Of a stretch of 54,754 bases of DNA, positions 37,159 through 47,326 are shown in pieces. Under the pieces are notes generated by a model. The model saw only the letters and a program-made list of their open reading frames with translations. It was not told the origin of the DNA and did no database searches. The stretch comes from Massilia eurypsychrophila (GTDB lineage: Bacteria > Pseudomonadota > Gammaproteobacteria > Burkholderiales > Burkholderiaceae_D), in the NCBI RefSeq assembly GCF_002760655.1, contig NZ_PDOC01000029.1, positions 1 through 54,754 on the forward strand, given 5' to 3'. Every line of letters starts with the position of its first letter. The first letter of the stretch is position 1. The position numbers and the translations under genes are program-made.

Positions 37159-39305
37159 AATCAGCCAGCTGCACGTTCGTTCCGTTTACCGTCTTTGCAG
37201 TTTTCGCCGCTGCTGCCACGGCGCAAGAAGTCACCAATCCTCCCGTGCCGATGCAAGCGGTGCAGATCACCGCCTGGCCCGATCGGCAGCGCCAGGGCGA
37301 CGCCACCGGCAAGGTCGTCATCAGCCACGCCGACATCGTTCGCTTCGGCGACACCAGCATGTCCGATGTGCTCAAGCGACTGCCCGGGGTCACCGTCGCC
37401 GGCGAAGTGCGCATGCGCGGACTTGGCAGTGGCTACACCCAGATCCTGCTCAATGGCGATCCGGTGGCGCCGGGTTTCTCGATCGATTCGATCTCGCCGG
37501 AGTTGATCGAGCGGGTCGAGCTGATGCGCTCGCCCACGGTCGAATATGGGACGCAGGCGATCGCTGGCACCATCAACATCGTGCTCAGGAAAGCCACCAG
37601 CCGGCGCCAGCGCGAAGCCAAGTTCGGCGTCGTCAGCGACCGCGCCGGCGTCACGCCGAATCTGTCGCTGCGGATGGCTGATCGGCTTGGAGGCTTTTCG
37701 TACACCGTCACCGGCGCGGCCAGGCAGGAAAAAGCGTCGGGACCGGGCGACACCGAGCAGGTCACCGGCGCCGGCCCGGACGGCGCGGTCAATCTGCGGC
37801 GCGACCTGTACTACCAGTACCGCATCCACAACCGCTTCCTGTCGCTGGCGCCGCGCCTGCAATGGACGCTGGCCGGCGGCGACACAATCAGTTCGCAAAC
37901 CTTCATCGAGATCAACGACTCGGCGCGGCATGGCAACACCGTGGAAACGACGCTGCTCGGCGCCCCGAGCGACTATCCCGACAACGCTTTCACGTCCGCC
38001 GCACGGGTCGAAACTGTGCGCAGCGACCTGGCCTGGAGCCACCGCGGCGCGAACGGCGCCCGCATCGAAGCCAAGGTCGGCATCAACCATACCGGCCGCA
38101 AGACGCACTTCGTCTTCATGGGCACTGGCGCCAGCCGTGCGCTGAGCCTCGAGCGGGCGGTCGACTCCGAAGCGCGCGACGACCAGCTGACATCGAGCGG
38201 CAAGTACTCGATCCCGTTCTTCGAGGGACACAGCCTGGTAGCCGGCTGGGACAGCGCCTACACCGAGCGCGGCGAGTACCGCCTGCAGCATGACCGCGAT
38301 GGCGCCGGCGCGCCACGCGGCGTCGACCTCGACGAAAGCTACGACGCCAAGGTCAAGCGGCTGGCCTTCTTCGTGCAGGACGAGTGGGACATCACGGCGC
38401 GCTGGCAGATGTACCTGGGCCTGCGCTGGGAAGGCCTGTTCACCGATAGCCTCAGCAACGTCGTAGCGCCAGTGCACAACCGCTCCGGCGTATGGAGTCC
38501 GGTGCTGCAGACAGTGTGGAAGCTGCCCGGCACCGCGAAAGACCAGCTGCGCCTTGGCGTCAGCCGCACCTACAAGGCGCCCACCACGCCCAGCCTGATC
38601 CCGCGCCGCTACACCGCCAACAACGACAACGGTCCCACCAATCCCGACCGCCAGGGCAATCCGCAGCTGCGGCCCGAACTGGCGTGGGGACTCGACGCCG
38701 CTTACGAACATTACTTCAGCAAGTCCGGCATGATCAGCGCGAGCGCCTTCGTGCGACGCATCGACGACGTCACGGTCGAGCGCCTGTACCAGGAAAGCGG
38801 CGTGTGGATCGCCAGCCCGGTCAACGACGGCAAGGCATTGGTTCGCGGGATCGAATTCGAAGCGGCGCTGCCGCTGGCGCTGGTGGTGGCGAATGCGCCG
38901 GCCATCGACATCAAGATCAACCTCGCGCGCAACTGGTCCTCGCTCGATTCGGTGCCCGGCCCGCACAACCGCCTCGGCGCGCAAACCCCGTTCAGCGCCA
39001 ACGTCGGACTCGACTACCGGGTGGGCGAGGGGTTCACCGCCGGCGGCAATTTCGGCTTTCGCAGGGCGGGACCGGTGAACCTGTCCGCTTTTCTCAGTAG
39101 CTATGCCTGGCCGACGCGCACGCTCGACGTGTATGGCGTGATGAAGCTGTCGGCGGCGACGCAGCTGCGCGCGTCGGCCTTCAACCTGCTGCATCAGGAC
39201 AGCTGCAACGCGACGCGGTTCGCCAACGAGGACGGCAGCCTGCTGCGCAGCGCGCGCGCCCGCAGCAACCGCGGCATCCGCCTCACCCTCGAACACAAGA
39301 TCTGA
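37155..39305 (+). CDS. TonB-dependent receptor overlapping the beta-lactamase gene
   Basis: 716 aa from GTG 37155, which overlaps the ampC stop (GTGA), so translation is coupled. Signal peptide '[11 protein letters not shown]' to about residue 23, plug with '[20 protein letters not shown]' and '[20 protein letters not shown]', then '[11 protein letters not shown]' and a barrel ending '...[10 protein letters not shown]'. The plug resembles FepA/CirA-type receptors more than the 965-aa paralogue upstream. Ligand unknown; the pairing with a beta-lactamase is unusual. Confidence 0.88.
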   Translation: MKSASCTFVPFTVFAVFAAAATAQEVTNPPVPMQAVQITAWPDRQRQGDATGKVVISHADIVRFGDTSMSDVLKRLPGVTVAGEVRMRGLGSGYTQILLNGDPVAPGFSIDSISPELIERVELMRSPTVEYGTQAIAGTINIVLRKATSRRQREAKFGVVSDRAGVTPNLSLRMADRLGGFSYTVTGAARQEKASGPGDTEQVTGAGPDGAVNLRRDLYYQYRIHNRFLSLAPRLQWTLAGGDTISSQTFIEINDSARHGNTVETTLLGAPSDYPDNAFTSAARVETVRSDLAWSHRGANGARIEAKVGINHTGRKTHFVFMGTGASRALSLERAVDSEARDDQLTSSGKYSIPFFEGHSLVAGWDSAYTERGEYRLQHDRDGAGAPRGVDLDESYDAKVKRLAFFVQDEWDITARWQMYLGLRWEGLFTDSLSNVVAPVHNRSGVWSPVLQTVWKLPGTAKDQLRLGVSRTYKAPTTPSLIPRRYTANNDNGPTNPDRQGNPQLRPELAWGLDAAYEHYFSKSGMISASAFVRRIDDVTVERLYQESGVWIASPVNDGKALVRGIEFEAALPLALVVANAPAIDIKINLARNWSSLDSVPGPHNRLGAQTPFSANVGLDYRVGEGFTAGGNFGFRRAGPVNLSAFLSSYAWPTRTLDVYGVMKLSAATQLRASAFNLLHQDSCNATRFANEDGSLLRSARARSNRGIRLTLEHKI

Positions 39306-39328
39306 TTGAACTAACCGGCTGTCTTTGT

Positions 39329-39348
39329 GGTCTGACCTAGGTCAGACC
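39329..39348. repeat. GGTCTGACC-family palindrome, copy F
   Basis: GGTCTGACCT (39329-39338) abuts its exact complement AGGTCAGACC (39339-39348), a 20-base perfect palindrome without a loop. It lies between the convergent receptor and histidine-phosphatase genes; the 138-base gap holds nothing else. Confidence 0.75.
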
Positions 39349-39443
39349 CGTACTTCACAAGCTCACCGCCAGTTCAGCACCCTTCCGCCGCGCCAAACAA
39401 TCGAAAGCACCCGTCATCCTCGCGCAAGCGGGGATTCTTGTGC

Positions 39444-39959
39444 TTATGGCGCCGCGCCAGTCGCCGGCAGTGACGTCAGCAGCACGGTAGTCACCGCGCC
39501 ATTCGGCCCAACGATCAACTGGTACATCCGGTCATATTCGTTGTCCGCGATATCGCTGCCCGGCGCGCCACCAAACAAACGCACCAGGTCCGGCACCGTG
39601 TTCGAGTGTCCAACCACCAGCACCACGCCGCTTTGCGCCTTCACTTTTTCCACCAGCGCCTTCGGCGCGCCCGGGTCATAAGTCTGAACCGGAAGGCTGC
39701 TGCGCTGCGCCAGCGGCTGCGCCGTCTGTTGCGTGCGCGCGGTGGTGCTGCTGAAGATGCTGGCAATGCCAACGCGGTGCAGCGTGGTGGCGATGTTCTG
39801 CGCGCGCGCCTTGCCTTGCTCGTTCAACTCCGGGTCCTTCCCCGCCGGCGCTTTCTCGCCGTGGCGCACCACGTAGATCATGCTCGGTTCGGCCAGCGCG
39901 GAGCAGGGCGCCAGCACCGCCAGCGCAACGAAAACAGCGGAGAGAAATCGCAGGTGCAT
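39444..39959 (-). CDS. Secreted histidine phosphatase family protein
   Basis: 171 aa from ATG 39959 (GAGGG six bases upstream). Signal peptide at residues 1-23 ('VALAVLAPCSALA'). The phosphoglycerate-mutase-like fold shows the phospho-acceptor 'VVRHGEKAPAG' and the second catalytic His in 'VLVVGHSNTVPDLV'. Exported members are usually broad phosphatases. Last gene of a tight minus-strand run; eight bases separate it from the PPC-domain gene. Confidence 0.88.
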   Translation of the reverse strand: MHLRFLSAVFVALAVLAPCSALAEPSMIYVVRHGEKAPAGKDPELNEQGKARAQNIATTLHRVGIASIFSSTTARTQQTAQPLAQRSSLPVQTYDPGAPKALVEKVKAQSGVVLVVGHSNTVPDLVRLFGGAPGSDIADNEYDRMYQLIVGPNGAVTTVLLTSLPATGAAP

Positions 39960-39967
39960 GGCTGCCC

Positions 39968-40384
39968 TCATGGTGGTGGTAACGACGTTGAACGCGGGCG
40001 CACGACAAGTTTTGGGTAACCCGAACCGGCGTCCAGCTCGCGTGTGAATTCGTGGTCGGGCAGCAGCGCCAGCAAAATCTCGGCGGTGGTGCGGACGATG
40101 CAGCCGGGGGCGACATGGCCGCCGACCACGCGACCCTGCGCATCGGCGAGCGACATGTGAAGGTGGGCGCCGTCCAGTGCCAGCGAGCCGGCCAGCGTGA
40201 GGATCGCGAGGTCGCCGCCAATCTCGGTCGGCTGCGCGGCGCCGGCCAGGCGCAGTTGCGCCACGCTCAGGCTGCCGATGCCCTGCAGGACGAAGGCGGC
40301 GCTCACCCTGTGCCACGCCAGCACCGCCTCGAGCGACAGGCGCAGGTCGTCACCGGGATTGAGGCGCAGCGGCAGCGGTTGCAT
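39968..40384 (-). CDS. PPC/DUF296-domain protein
   Basis: 138 aa made of one PPC (DUF296) domain, the fold of archaeal AF0104 and plant AT-hook proteins: 'LRLNPGDDLRLSLEAVLAW', 'SAAFVLQGIGSLSVAQLRLA', 'LTLAGSLALDGAHLHMSLAD', 'VVGGHVAPGCIVRTTAEILL'. There is no AT-hook, so DNA binding is not shown. ATG 40384 is eight bases after the ttcA stop. In an operon with folate and tRNA-thiolation genes; role unknown. Confidence 0.85.
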   Translation of the reverse strand: MQPLPLRLNPGDDLRLSLEAVLAWHRVSAAFVLQGIGSLSVAQLRLAGAAQPTEIGGDLAILTLAGSLALDGAHLHMSLADAQGRVVGGHVAPGCIVRTTAEILLALLPDHEFTRELDAGSGYPKLVVRPRSTSLPPP

Positions 40385-40392
40385 GGCCGGCC

Positions 40393-41313
40393 TCAGTCGG
40401 CCGCTGGCTGGATCGAAAACACGCCAGGCGCCGGCGTCGAACACGGCTCGTCGTCGAACGCGATGTCGCCGAGTGGGCTGGCCACGCCATCGGCCTTCAG
40501 GTCCTTGAAGCCGAACATGGCCGGATCCATCAGGTGCGACGGCACCACTGTCGACAGCGACGAGAAGATGCTCTCGACGCGGCCCGGATACTTCTTCTCC
40601 CATTCGCGCATCAGGCCCTTGATCTGCTTGCGCTGCAAATTCTCCTGCGAGCCGCACAGGTCGCACGGGATGATCGGGAACTGCTTGACCTCGGCGTAGC
40701 GGGTCGAATCGGCTTCCTTCACATACGCCATCGGCCGGATCACGATGTGCTTGCCGTCGTCGGACTGCAGCTTGGCCGGCATGCCCTTCAGCTTCCCGCC
40801 GAAGAACATATTCAGGAAAAACGTCTCGAGGATGTCGTCGCGATGGTGGCCGAGCGCGATCTTGTTGCAGCCCAGTTCATCGGCCACGCGGTACAGGATG
40901 CCGCGGCGCAGGCGCGAACACAGCGAGCACGTGGTCTTCCCTTCCGGGATCAGGCGCTTGACGATGCTGTAGGTGTCCTGGTTCTCGATGTGGAAGGCGA
41001 CGCCCAGCTTGGTCAGATAGGCTGGCAGGATATCGGCCGGGAAGTTCGGCTGTTTCTGGTCGAGGTTTACCGCGATGATGTCGAAGTGGATCGGCGCGCG
41101 CTCGCGCAGCGTCATCAGGATGTCGAGCAGCGCGTAGCTGTCCTTGCCGCCGGACAGGCACACCATCACCTTGTCGCCGTCTTCGATCATGTTGAAGTCG
41201 CCGATCGCCTGGCCCACCAGGCGGCACAGCCGCTTGTGCAGCTTGTTGTTCTCGTGCGCGGTCTTTTCCATGTCGCGCGTGTTCGGTTCCATCACTGCCG
41301 CTGCGCCGTTCAT
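40393..41313 (-). CDS. ttcA: tRNA 2-thiocytidine (s2C32) synthetase
   Basis: Iron-sulphur-dependent thiolation of cytidine 32 in tRNA. 306 aa. The PP-loop ATPase motif is '[16 protein letters not shown]', the cluster-binding pair is '[14 protein letters not shown]' (CxxC), with '[20 protein letters not shown]' and '[15 protein letters not shown]' (third Cys region). Its ATG overlaps the folB stop (ATGA), with AAGGAAG upstream. An in-frame Met 21 bases later is an alternative start. Confidence 0.95.
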   Translation of the reverse strand: MNGAAAVMEPNTRDMEKTAHENNKLHKRLCRLVGQAIGDFNMIEDGDKVMVCLSGGKDSYALLDILMTLRERAPIHFDIIAVNLDQKQPNFPADILPAYLTKLGVAFHIENQDTYSIVKRLIPEGKTTCSLCSRLRRGILYRVADELGCNKIALGHHRDDILETFFLNMFFGGKLKGMPAKLQSDDGKHIVIRPMAYVKEADSTRYAEVKQFPIIPCDLCGSQENLQRKQIKGLMREWEKKYPGRVESIFSSLSTVVPSHLMDPAMFGFKDLKADGVASPLGDIAFDDEPCSTPAPGVFSIQPAAD

Positions 41314-41708
41314 GCTTCTTCCTTGATCTGGAAAACCTCGACGCCGACGCCTTCGCAGTCGGGATAGACGTCCGGCTTCATGGTCGATACGCGCACCGCG
41401 CGCACCCGCGGGTGCGCCAGCATCGCGCGGGCGACGTCGTCGCACAGCGTCTCCTGCAGGTGCACGTGGCCCTGGGCCATGCGGCGCGACACCGTCTCGC
41501 GCATGAAGTCGTAGTCGACCACTTCCTCGAGCTGGTCGGACTTCGGCGTCGACTGCGCCAGCGGAATGTACAGGTCGACGTTGATCAGCACGCGCTGCTC
41601 GCCGCGCTTTTCGAAGTCGTGCACGCCGATGTTGATCATCACTTCGTAATTGCGCAGGAACAGCCGGCGGCAATCGGCCAGCTTTGGGTGGGTCAGTGCG
41701 GACAACAT
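41310..41708 (-). CDS. folB: Dihydroneopterin aldolase
   Basis: Cleaves dihydroneopterin to 6-hydroxymethyl-dihydropterin in folate synthesis. 132 aa; '[20 protein letters not shown]', '[10 protein letters not shown]', '[15 protein letters not shown]' with the conserved Tyr, and '[15 protein letters not shown]' containing the active-site Glu. It sits between the pteridine-reductase-like gene (9-base gap) and ttcA (4-base overlap). Confidence 0.93.
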   Translation of the reverse strand: MLSALTHPKLADCRRLFLRNYEVMINIGVHDFEKRGEQRVLINVDLYIPLAQSTPKSDQLEEVVDYDFMRETVSRRMAQGHVHLQETLCDDVARAMLAHPRVRAVRVSTMKPDVYPDCEGVGVEVFQIKEEA

Positions 41709-41717
41709 GGTTAAGCC

Positions 41718-42494
41718 TTATTTGGTGAGGAACATCACGTCGCGCGGCAGCGGCATCAGGTGCTGGCCGCCGTCGACGAGTAGGGTGGTGCCGGTAATGG
41801 CGCGCGCGCCGGCCAGGTAGCAGACCGCGTCGGCCACGTCTTGCGGCGTGCTCGATCGGCCCAGTGGCGTGGCCTGGTGCGCGCTGGCGAAGCCGGACTC
41901 GGTCTGCTCGCCCGAGACCATCGTGATGCCGGGGGCGACGCCGACCACGCGCACCGTCGGCGCCAGCGCCTGGGCCAGCATCGTGGTGGCCGTCTGCAGC
42001 GCCGCTTTCGACAGCGTGTACGACAGAAAATCGGGATTCAGGTTGGCCAGCTTCTGGTCGAGCAGGTTGATGACCACTGCCTGGCTGCCGGCCGGCGTGG
42101 CCGCGTGCAGCGCCTGCGCCAGCAGGATCGGCGCGCCGACGTTGGCCTGCATGTGCGCGGCCAGCAGCTCGGGCGAAAAATCGGCCGCGCTGTCGTACTC
42201 GAACAGCGCGGCGTTGTTGATCACGCAGCCGACCGGGCCGAGCGCCTCGGCGGCGCGCGCCACCAGCGTACGCACCGCGGCGCTGTCGGCCAGGTCGCAC
42301 TCGAGCAGCACGGCGCGCCGGCCCAGCGCCGTGATGGCGTCGGCCGTCTCCTGCGCCTCGGCGCGCGAATGGCGGAAGTGGACGGCGACGTCCCAGCCGG
42401 CCTGCGCCAGCGCGATCGCAATGGCGCGCCCGATGCGCCGGCCGGCGCCGGTGACGAGCGCGGTTTGCTGCCGTCCGCTTGTGGATGAAGTCAT
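41718..42494 (-). CDS. SDR oxidoreductase, pteridine reductase-like (FolM type)
   Basis: 258-aa short-chain dehydrogenase. The cofactor motif is [12 protein letters not shown], the TGxxRRIG form typical of pteridine reductases rather than TGxxxGIG. '[14 protein letters not shown]' (NNA), Tyr/Lys in '[12 protein letters not shown]' and '[15 protein letters not shown]' follow. The folB neighbour supports a dihydro-monapterin or dihydrofolate reductase role, still inferred. Heads a five-gene operon, divergent from the MidA-type gene across 69 bases. Confidence 0.87.
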   Translation of the reverse strand: MTSSTSGRQQTALVTGAGRRIGRAIAIALAQAGWDVAVHFRHSRAEAQETADAITALGRRAVLLECDLADSAAVRTLVARAAEALGPVGCVINNAALFEYDSAADFSPELLAAHMQANVGAPILLAQALHAATPAGSQAVVINLLDQKLANLNPDFLSYTLSKAALQTATTMLAQALAPTVRVVGVAPGITMVSGEQTESGFASAHQATPLGRSSTPQDVADAVCYLAGARAITGTTLLVDGGQHLMPLPRDVMFLTK

Positions 42495-42563
42495 GTTGTC
42501 GTTTCGATTATGCGCAAAGCTGCATAAATTGTTAGTGTCTGCCGTTGTCGCTACAATGCCGGA

Positions 42564-43712
42564 ATGTCCTTACCTGAACCCGATAGCGACGCGCTGGCCG
42601 CGTCCCACGCGCTGCAACAGCTGATCGCCACCGAGATCGCGCAGCACGACGGCAGCATCATGTTTGCCCGTTTCATGGAGCTGGCGCTGTACGCGCCGCG
42701 CCTGGGCTACTACAGCGGCGGCGCGGCCAAGCTGGGTCGGGACGGCGATTTTACAACGGCGCCTGAAATCACCCCGCTGTTCGGCGCCGCGCTGGCCCGC
42801 GTCACAGCCTCTATTATCGCCCAAAGCGCGCCCAACATCCTCGAATTCGGCGCCGGCACCGGCAAACTGGCGCGCGACGTGCTCACCGCGCTGGCCGCCG
42901 ACGGCGTTGCCGTCGACAGCTACGCCATCGTCGAACTGTCGGGCGAACTGCGCGCACGCCAGCAGGAGGCGCTGAAGGATTTCCCGCAGGTGCGCTGGCT
43001 GGACGGCTTCCCCGATACCTTCAGCGGCGTGGTGCTGGCCAACGAGGTGCTCGACGCGATGCCGGTGGAACTGGTGACGAAGACGCCGGCCGGCTGGCGC
43101 CAGGTGATGGTGACGATCGACGACGGCCGCTTCGCCTTTGCCGAGCGCGCCCCGGACGCCGCGCTGGCCGCGCAGATCGGCCGCCAGATCCCGGACGCCG
43201 ACCTGCTGGAGGTAGGCTACCTGACCGAAGTCCATCCGGTCGCTGGCGCCTTCATGGCGACGCTCGCGCGCATGCTGGCTGGCGGCGGCGGCGCGGCGAT
43301 CCTGTTCGACTACGGCTTCCCGGCGCACGAATACTATGTCGACGACCGCACCGGCGGCACCTTGATGTGCCACTACCGCCACCACGCCCATGCCGATCCG
43401 TTCTACCTGCCAGGCCTGCAGGACGTCACCGCCCACGTCGACTTCACCGCCATGGCGCTGGCCGCGCAGGACGCCGGCGCCGACGTGCTGGCCTACATGA
43501 GCCAGGCCGGCTTCCTGCTTGGCGCCGGCATCGGCGAGCTGCTGCTGCGTACCGACCCGCAGGACGCGCTGCGCTACCTGCCGCAGGCGAACGCGGTGCA
43601 AAAGCTGGTGTCGCCAAGCGAGATGGGCGAGCTGTTCAAGGTGCTGGTGGTCGGCAAGGGCATCGACCTGCCGGCGCCGATCGCCGCCGCCGACCGCAGT
43701 CACCGGCTGTAG
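42564..43712 (+). CDS. SAM-dependent methyltransferase, MidA/NDUFAF7 family
   Basis: 382 aa. Recognised by 'MFARFMELALYAPRLGYYSG', 'GDFTTAPEITPLFGAALARV' and the SAM-binding 'ILEFGAGTGKLARDVLTAL', followed by 'VVLANEVLDAMPVELV'. The mitochondrial homologue dimethylates an arginine of complex I subunit NDUFS2; a bacterial substrate is not known. The ATG at 42564 is chosen by the conserved start. It shares a compact promoter region with the divergent folate operon. Confidence 0.9.
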   Translation: MSLPEPDSDALAASHALQQLIATEIAQHDGSIMFARFMELALYAPRLGYYSGGAAKLGRDGDFTTAPEITPLFGAALARVTASIIAQSAPNILEFGAGTGKLARDVLTALAADGVAVDSYAIVELSGELRARQQEALKDFPQVRWLDGFPDTFSGVVLANEVLDAMPVELVTKTPAGWRQVMVTIDDGRFAFAERAPDAALAAQIGRQIPDADLLEVGYLTEVHPVAGAFMATLARMLAGGGGAAILFDYGFPAHEYYVDDRTGGTLMCHYRHHAHADPFYLPGLQDVTAHVDFTAMALAAQDAGADVLAYMSQAGFLLGAGIGELLLRTDPQDALRYLPQANAVQKLVSPSEMGELFKVLVVGKGIDLPAPIAAADRSHRL

Positions 43713-43765
43713 GGGTCTTATCGCGGAGGCTTCTGGTATCGCTCAGTATCGCTTATCATGAAGCC

Positions 43766-44737
43766 ATGGCCAAGATTCACACTCATTATGACAACCTGAA
43801 AGTGGCGCGCCTGGCGCCGCCGGAAGTCATTCGCGCGGCCTACAAGGCGTTGACCCAGAAGTATCATCCCGACAAGAACCCCGGCGACGAGAAAGCGGCC
43901 CGCATCATGGCCATCCTCAACACCGCCTACGGCATCCTGTCCGACCCGGTGCGCCGCAAGGAGCACGACGAGTGGATCGCGGCCGAGGAATGGGAGATCG
44001 CCTGGCTCGACAGCACCCGCGCCGACGACGGCCACAAGGCGCGCGACGGCGCCCCGGCGCATGCCTGGGAGCCGCAGCCGGTCGCGGCGCCAACGCCGTA
44101 TCGGCGCCTGCGCGACGCCAAGTGGTGGCTGGCGCTGGGCGCCAGCTTCGCCGCCGGTTGCGCGGTCGGCCTGCTGGCGGTGGACCAGCCGCGCGTGCTG
44201 CCGGCGGCGCTGGCCTCGGTGCTGGGCGCGCCGGCGGTGCCGCGGGTGCAGCCGCAGGTGGTGCCGGAGCCGGCCACCGATCCGGCCATCGACAGCTGGG
44301 CGGTCGGCAAGGCGTACCTGCCCGACAATCCGGCCGCGCGCCCGCCCGACATCAAGGCGCTGGCGGTAACCCAGCTGATCGTGCCGGCGCACGCGCCCGA
44401 GTGCGACACCGACCTGCAGTCGCTGGTGGCGCCGAACGGCGAGAGCTGGCCGCTCAATTCAGGCTATGTCGACGGCTACCCGGTCGGCAACCAGGGCGAG
44501 GAGATGCAGGTGAAAGTCGATAACACGGCCAATCCGTCGGCGGTGTTCGTCAAGCTGTACGACCTCGATCGGCGCGCCAATGTGCGCCACGCGTATGTGC
44601 TGGCGCACGCGACGCTGGCGATCGACAAGCTGGCCGCCGGCAAATACGAGGTGCGCTACCAGAACGTCGACCCCGGCGCCGGCAAGGCCGACTGCGCCGC
44701 GCGCGCCAGGGCGCCGGCCGCCACCGCCGCTCCGTAG
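43766..44737 (+). CDS. J-domain protein with a transmembrane segment
   Basis: 323 aa. An N-terminal J domain (residues 5-70) has the essential HPD in '[19 protein letters not shown]', so it should stimulate a DnaK. It lacks the G/F and zinc regions, so it is not DnaJ itself. '[20 protein letters not shown]' (about 117-136) is a membrane helix, and the remaining C-terminal part has two Cys ('[12 protein letters not shown]', 'GKADCAARA'). Probably a membrane-anchored specialised co-chaperone. Its 3' end overlaps the antisense 3' end of the chemoreceptor gene by 82 bases. Confidence 0.85.
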   Translation: MAKIHTHYDNLKVARLAPPEVIRAAYKALTQKYHPDKNPGDEKAARIMAILNTAYGILSDPVRRKEHDEWIAAEEWEIAWLDSTRADDGHKARDGAPAHAWEPQPVAAPTPYRRLRDAKWWLALGASFAAGCAVGLLAVDQPRVLPAALASVLGAPAVPRVQPQVVPEPATDPAIDSWAVGKAYLPDNPAARPPDIKALAVTQLIVPAHAPECDTDLQSLVAPNGESWPLNSGYVDGYPVGNQGEEMQVKVDNTANPSAVFVKLYDLDRRANVRHAYVLAHATLAIDKLAAGKYEVRYQNVDPGAGKADCAARARAPAATAAP

Positions 44738-45889
44738 AACCATGCCGAATGGGTTGGCGCCGCCGCACGCCGCGCCGCGACGGCGACCGGCGCAGCGGCC
44801 GGCGCGTGCAGTGTAAACACGCCGACCGCCCGGGTCAGCGCCCTGGCTTCTTCCTGCATGCCGTACGCCGCCGCCGCGGCCTGTTCGACCAGCGCGGCAT
44901 TTTGCGCCGTCATCGCATCCATCTGGGCGATCGCCGTGTGCACATGCTCGATGCCCAAGCGCTGCTCCTGGCTCGCCGCGGTGATCTCGCCCATGATGTC
45001 GGCCACCTGCCGCACCGAGGTGACGATCAGCTGCATCGTTTCGCCCGCTTCGTCGACCAGCTTGCCGCCGCCGTCGACCTTGTCGACCGTGTCGCCGATC
45101 AGGCCCTTGATCTCGCGCGCCGCCGCCGCGCTGCGCTGCGCCAGGTTGCGCACTTCGCTGGCCACCACCGCGAAGCCGCGTCCTTGCTGGCCGGCGCGCG
45201 CCGCCTCCACCGCGGCGTTGAGCGCCAGGATGTTGGTCTGGAAGGCGATCGAGTCGATCACGCCGATGATGTCGACGATCCGGCGCGAGCTCTGTTTGAT
45301 CGACGCCATGGTGTCGACCACCTGCGGTGACGACGTCGCCGCCGCGCACCGCCACCGTCGACGCCGAAATGGCCAGCTGGTTGGCCTGGCGCGCGTTGTC
45401 GGCGTTCTGCTTGACGGTGGAGGTCAGCTGCTCCATCGCACCGGCGGTCTGCTCCAGCGAGCTGGCCTGCAGCTCGGTGCGGCTCGACAGGTCGGCATTG
45501 CCGCTGGCGATCTGGCCGCACGCGCCGGCGATGGTGTCGCTCGATGTGCGCACCGCGCCAACGGTGGCCGCCAGCGCCGCGTTCATCTGCCTGAGCGAGG
45601 CAAGCAGGGCGCCGGTCTCGCCGTGGCCCTCGTGGCCGACGCTGGCGGTCAGGTCGCCGGCGGCCACCTGGCGCACCACCGCCGCTGCCTGGCCGAGCGG
45701 TCCCGATATCGATCGCCCGAGCCAGGCGGCCAGCGCGGTGGCCGCGCAGATCCAGCCGGCGCCGAGCGCGATCATCGGCGTGCGCGCGCCCTGCAGGCCG
45801 GCCGCCAGCATGGCCAGCATCAGCAGCGCGAGCAGGGTAAAGGCGGCGGCCAGGCGCGCCGTGATGCTGAGCTTCGCAGGGTTCATCAT
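44656..45889 (-). pseudogene. Methyl-accepting chemotaxis protein, one frameshift
   Basis: The N-terminal frame from ATG 45889 (or 45886) gives two membrane helices (about residues 10-32 and 40-57), a HAMP-like linker and the start of the signalling coil ('[20 protein letters not shown]'). After 'VAVRGGDVV' near 45325 the coil continues in another frame: '[20 protein letters not shown]', then the hairpin tip '[20 protein letters not shown]'. An extra base there (ACCGCAGG where ACCCAGG keeps frame) explains the break. Almost no periplasmic domain separates the helices, unlike classic receptors. The C-terminus overlaps the convergent J-domain gene. Confidence 0.8.
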
Positions 45890-46120
45890 GAGGTTTCCGG
45901 TCAGGTTGCGCGGGTCGATCACCGACGCCGATGATAGCGCGCGGCGCGAACGTCCCTTTGACGCAACCGGCAGTTCGAAGTCACGCACCGCGCCGGCGCA
46001 TGCAGCACGCATGCAGCATGAAAATGGGGCGCCGAAAGACTGGACGCGCGCGCCGCTTTGGTTATATTCTTAGCTTGTGAATTTGGCAGCGTTCCACCCC
46101 CCCGCCGTAAAGGAGCCTGG

Positions 46121-47155
46121 ATGGGTAACACAGAGGACGATGACGACTGGCTGATCGACGACGACGACGCCGTCAGGTCCGCCGCCAGCGCGGCCCTCGC
46201 CGCCGGCACGCTGCCCCCCTGGCGCGTGCTGGTGGTCGACGACGACACCGACGTCCATGCGGTGACCCGGCTGGCGCTGCGCAACGTGGGCTTCATGGGG
46301 CGCGAGCTCGAACTGTTCTCGGCCCACAGCGCCGCCGAAGGATTCGCCCTGCTGCGCGACACGGCCGACATCGCGCTGGTGCTGCTCGACGTGGTGATGG
46401 AAACCGAAGACGCCGGCCTGGTGCTGGCGCGCCGCATCCGCGAGGAGCTTGGCAACCACACCGTGCGGGTGGTGCTGCGCACCGGCCAGCCGGGCCAGGC
46501 GCCGGAGCAGCGCGTGATCATCGATTACGACATCCACGACTACAAGGCGAAGACCGAACTGACCACGCAGCGCCTGTTTACCGCCGTGATCTCGGCACTG
46601 CGCGCCTACGATACCTTGACCACGCTCGAGCGCAGCCGCGCGGCGCTGTCGCGCGTGCTGGCCAGCGCGGGCGATCTGAATCGGGCGGCCTACCACGGCG
46701 GCTCGCTGCGCGACTTCGCCGCCGGGATGCTCGGCCAGCTGACTTCGGTGCTCGATGCCGGCGCCGAAGGCATGCTGTGCGTGATGGCGGCCGACGGCGG
46801 CGAGCTGGCGATTCTGGCCGCCGGCGGCGCGTATGCCGACCTGGCCGGCCAGGCCAGGCTGCCGGCCGGCCATCCGCTGCGCCCGGCCTTCGAGCGCGCC
46901 TTGCTGGCGCAGTGCAGCGAGCACGGCGACGACGCCACCGTGCTGCTGGTGCCAGCCGAACAACAGCGGCGCGCCTGCATCGCGCTGATCCCCGCGCTGC
47001 AGGTCGCGCCGATCCAGCGCGACCTGCTCGAGCTGTTCGGCCAGCTCGCCGCCGCGGCGTTCGACAACCATTATCTTTTCGACCAGCTGCGCGCGCTGCG
47101 GCAAAGCGCCGGCGCGCCGGCGCCGCCGTTGCCGGGTATCTTTCCAGCCCATTGA
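46121..47155 (+). CDS. Response regulator with DUF3369 output domain, no HD-GYP
   Basis: 344 aa from ATG 46121 (AAAGGAG seven bases before; the frame opens at 46058). An acidic N-terminus is followed by a receiver domain ('RVLVVDDDTDVHAVTRLALR', phospho-acceptor in 'IALVLLDVVMETEDAGLVLA') and then a DUF3369/GAF-like domain ('TLERSRAALSRVLASAGDL' to 'AAAAFDNHYLFDQLRAL'). Many DUF3369 regulators carry a C-terminal HD-GYP phosphodiesterase; this one stops before it. Output mechanism unknown; no histidine kinase adjoins. Confidence 0.88.
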   Translation: MGNTEDDDDWLIDDDDAVRSAASAALAAGTLPPWRVLVVDDDTDVHAVTRLALRNVGFMGRELELFSAHSAAEGFALLRDTADIALVLLDVVMETEDAGLVLARRIREELGNHTVRVVLRTGQPGQAPEQRVIIDYDIHDYKAKTELTTQRLFTAVISALRAYDTLTTLERSRAALSRVLASAGDLNRAAYHGGSLRDFAAGMLGQLTSVLDAGAEGMLCVMAADGGELAILAAGGAYADLAGQARLPAGHPLRPAFERALLAQCSEHGDDATVLLVPAEQQRRACIALIPALQVAPIQRDLLELFGQLAAAAFDNHYLFDQLRALRQSAGAPAPPLPGIFPAH

Positions 47156-47326
47156 GTGGCCGGCGCGGTCGATTTGTCGCGCCGAGCCGTCAAAAGCCGG
47201 CTGTATCACGGCCGCCACGGCTGATTTAATTTTTTTCCGAGTTTGCCGTTATATACTCCAAGCATAAGGCGTGCCCAAGTAGCGCGCCGTGGCGTAACGC
47301 CAATGGCATGACAGGAAAAACAACTG

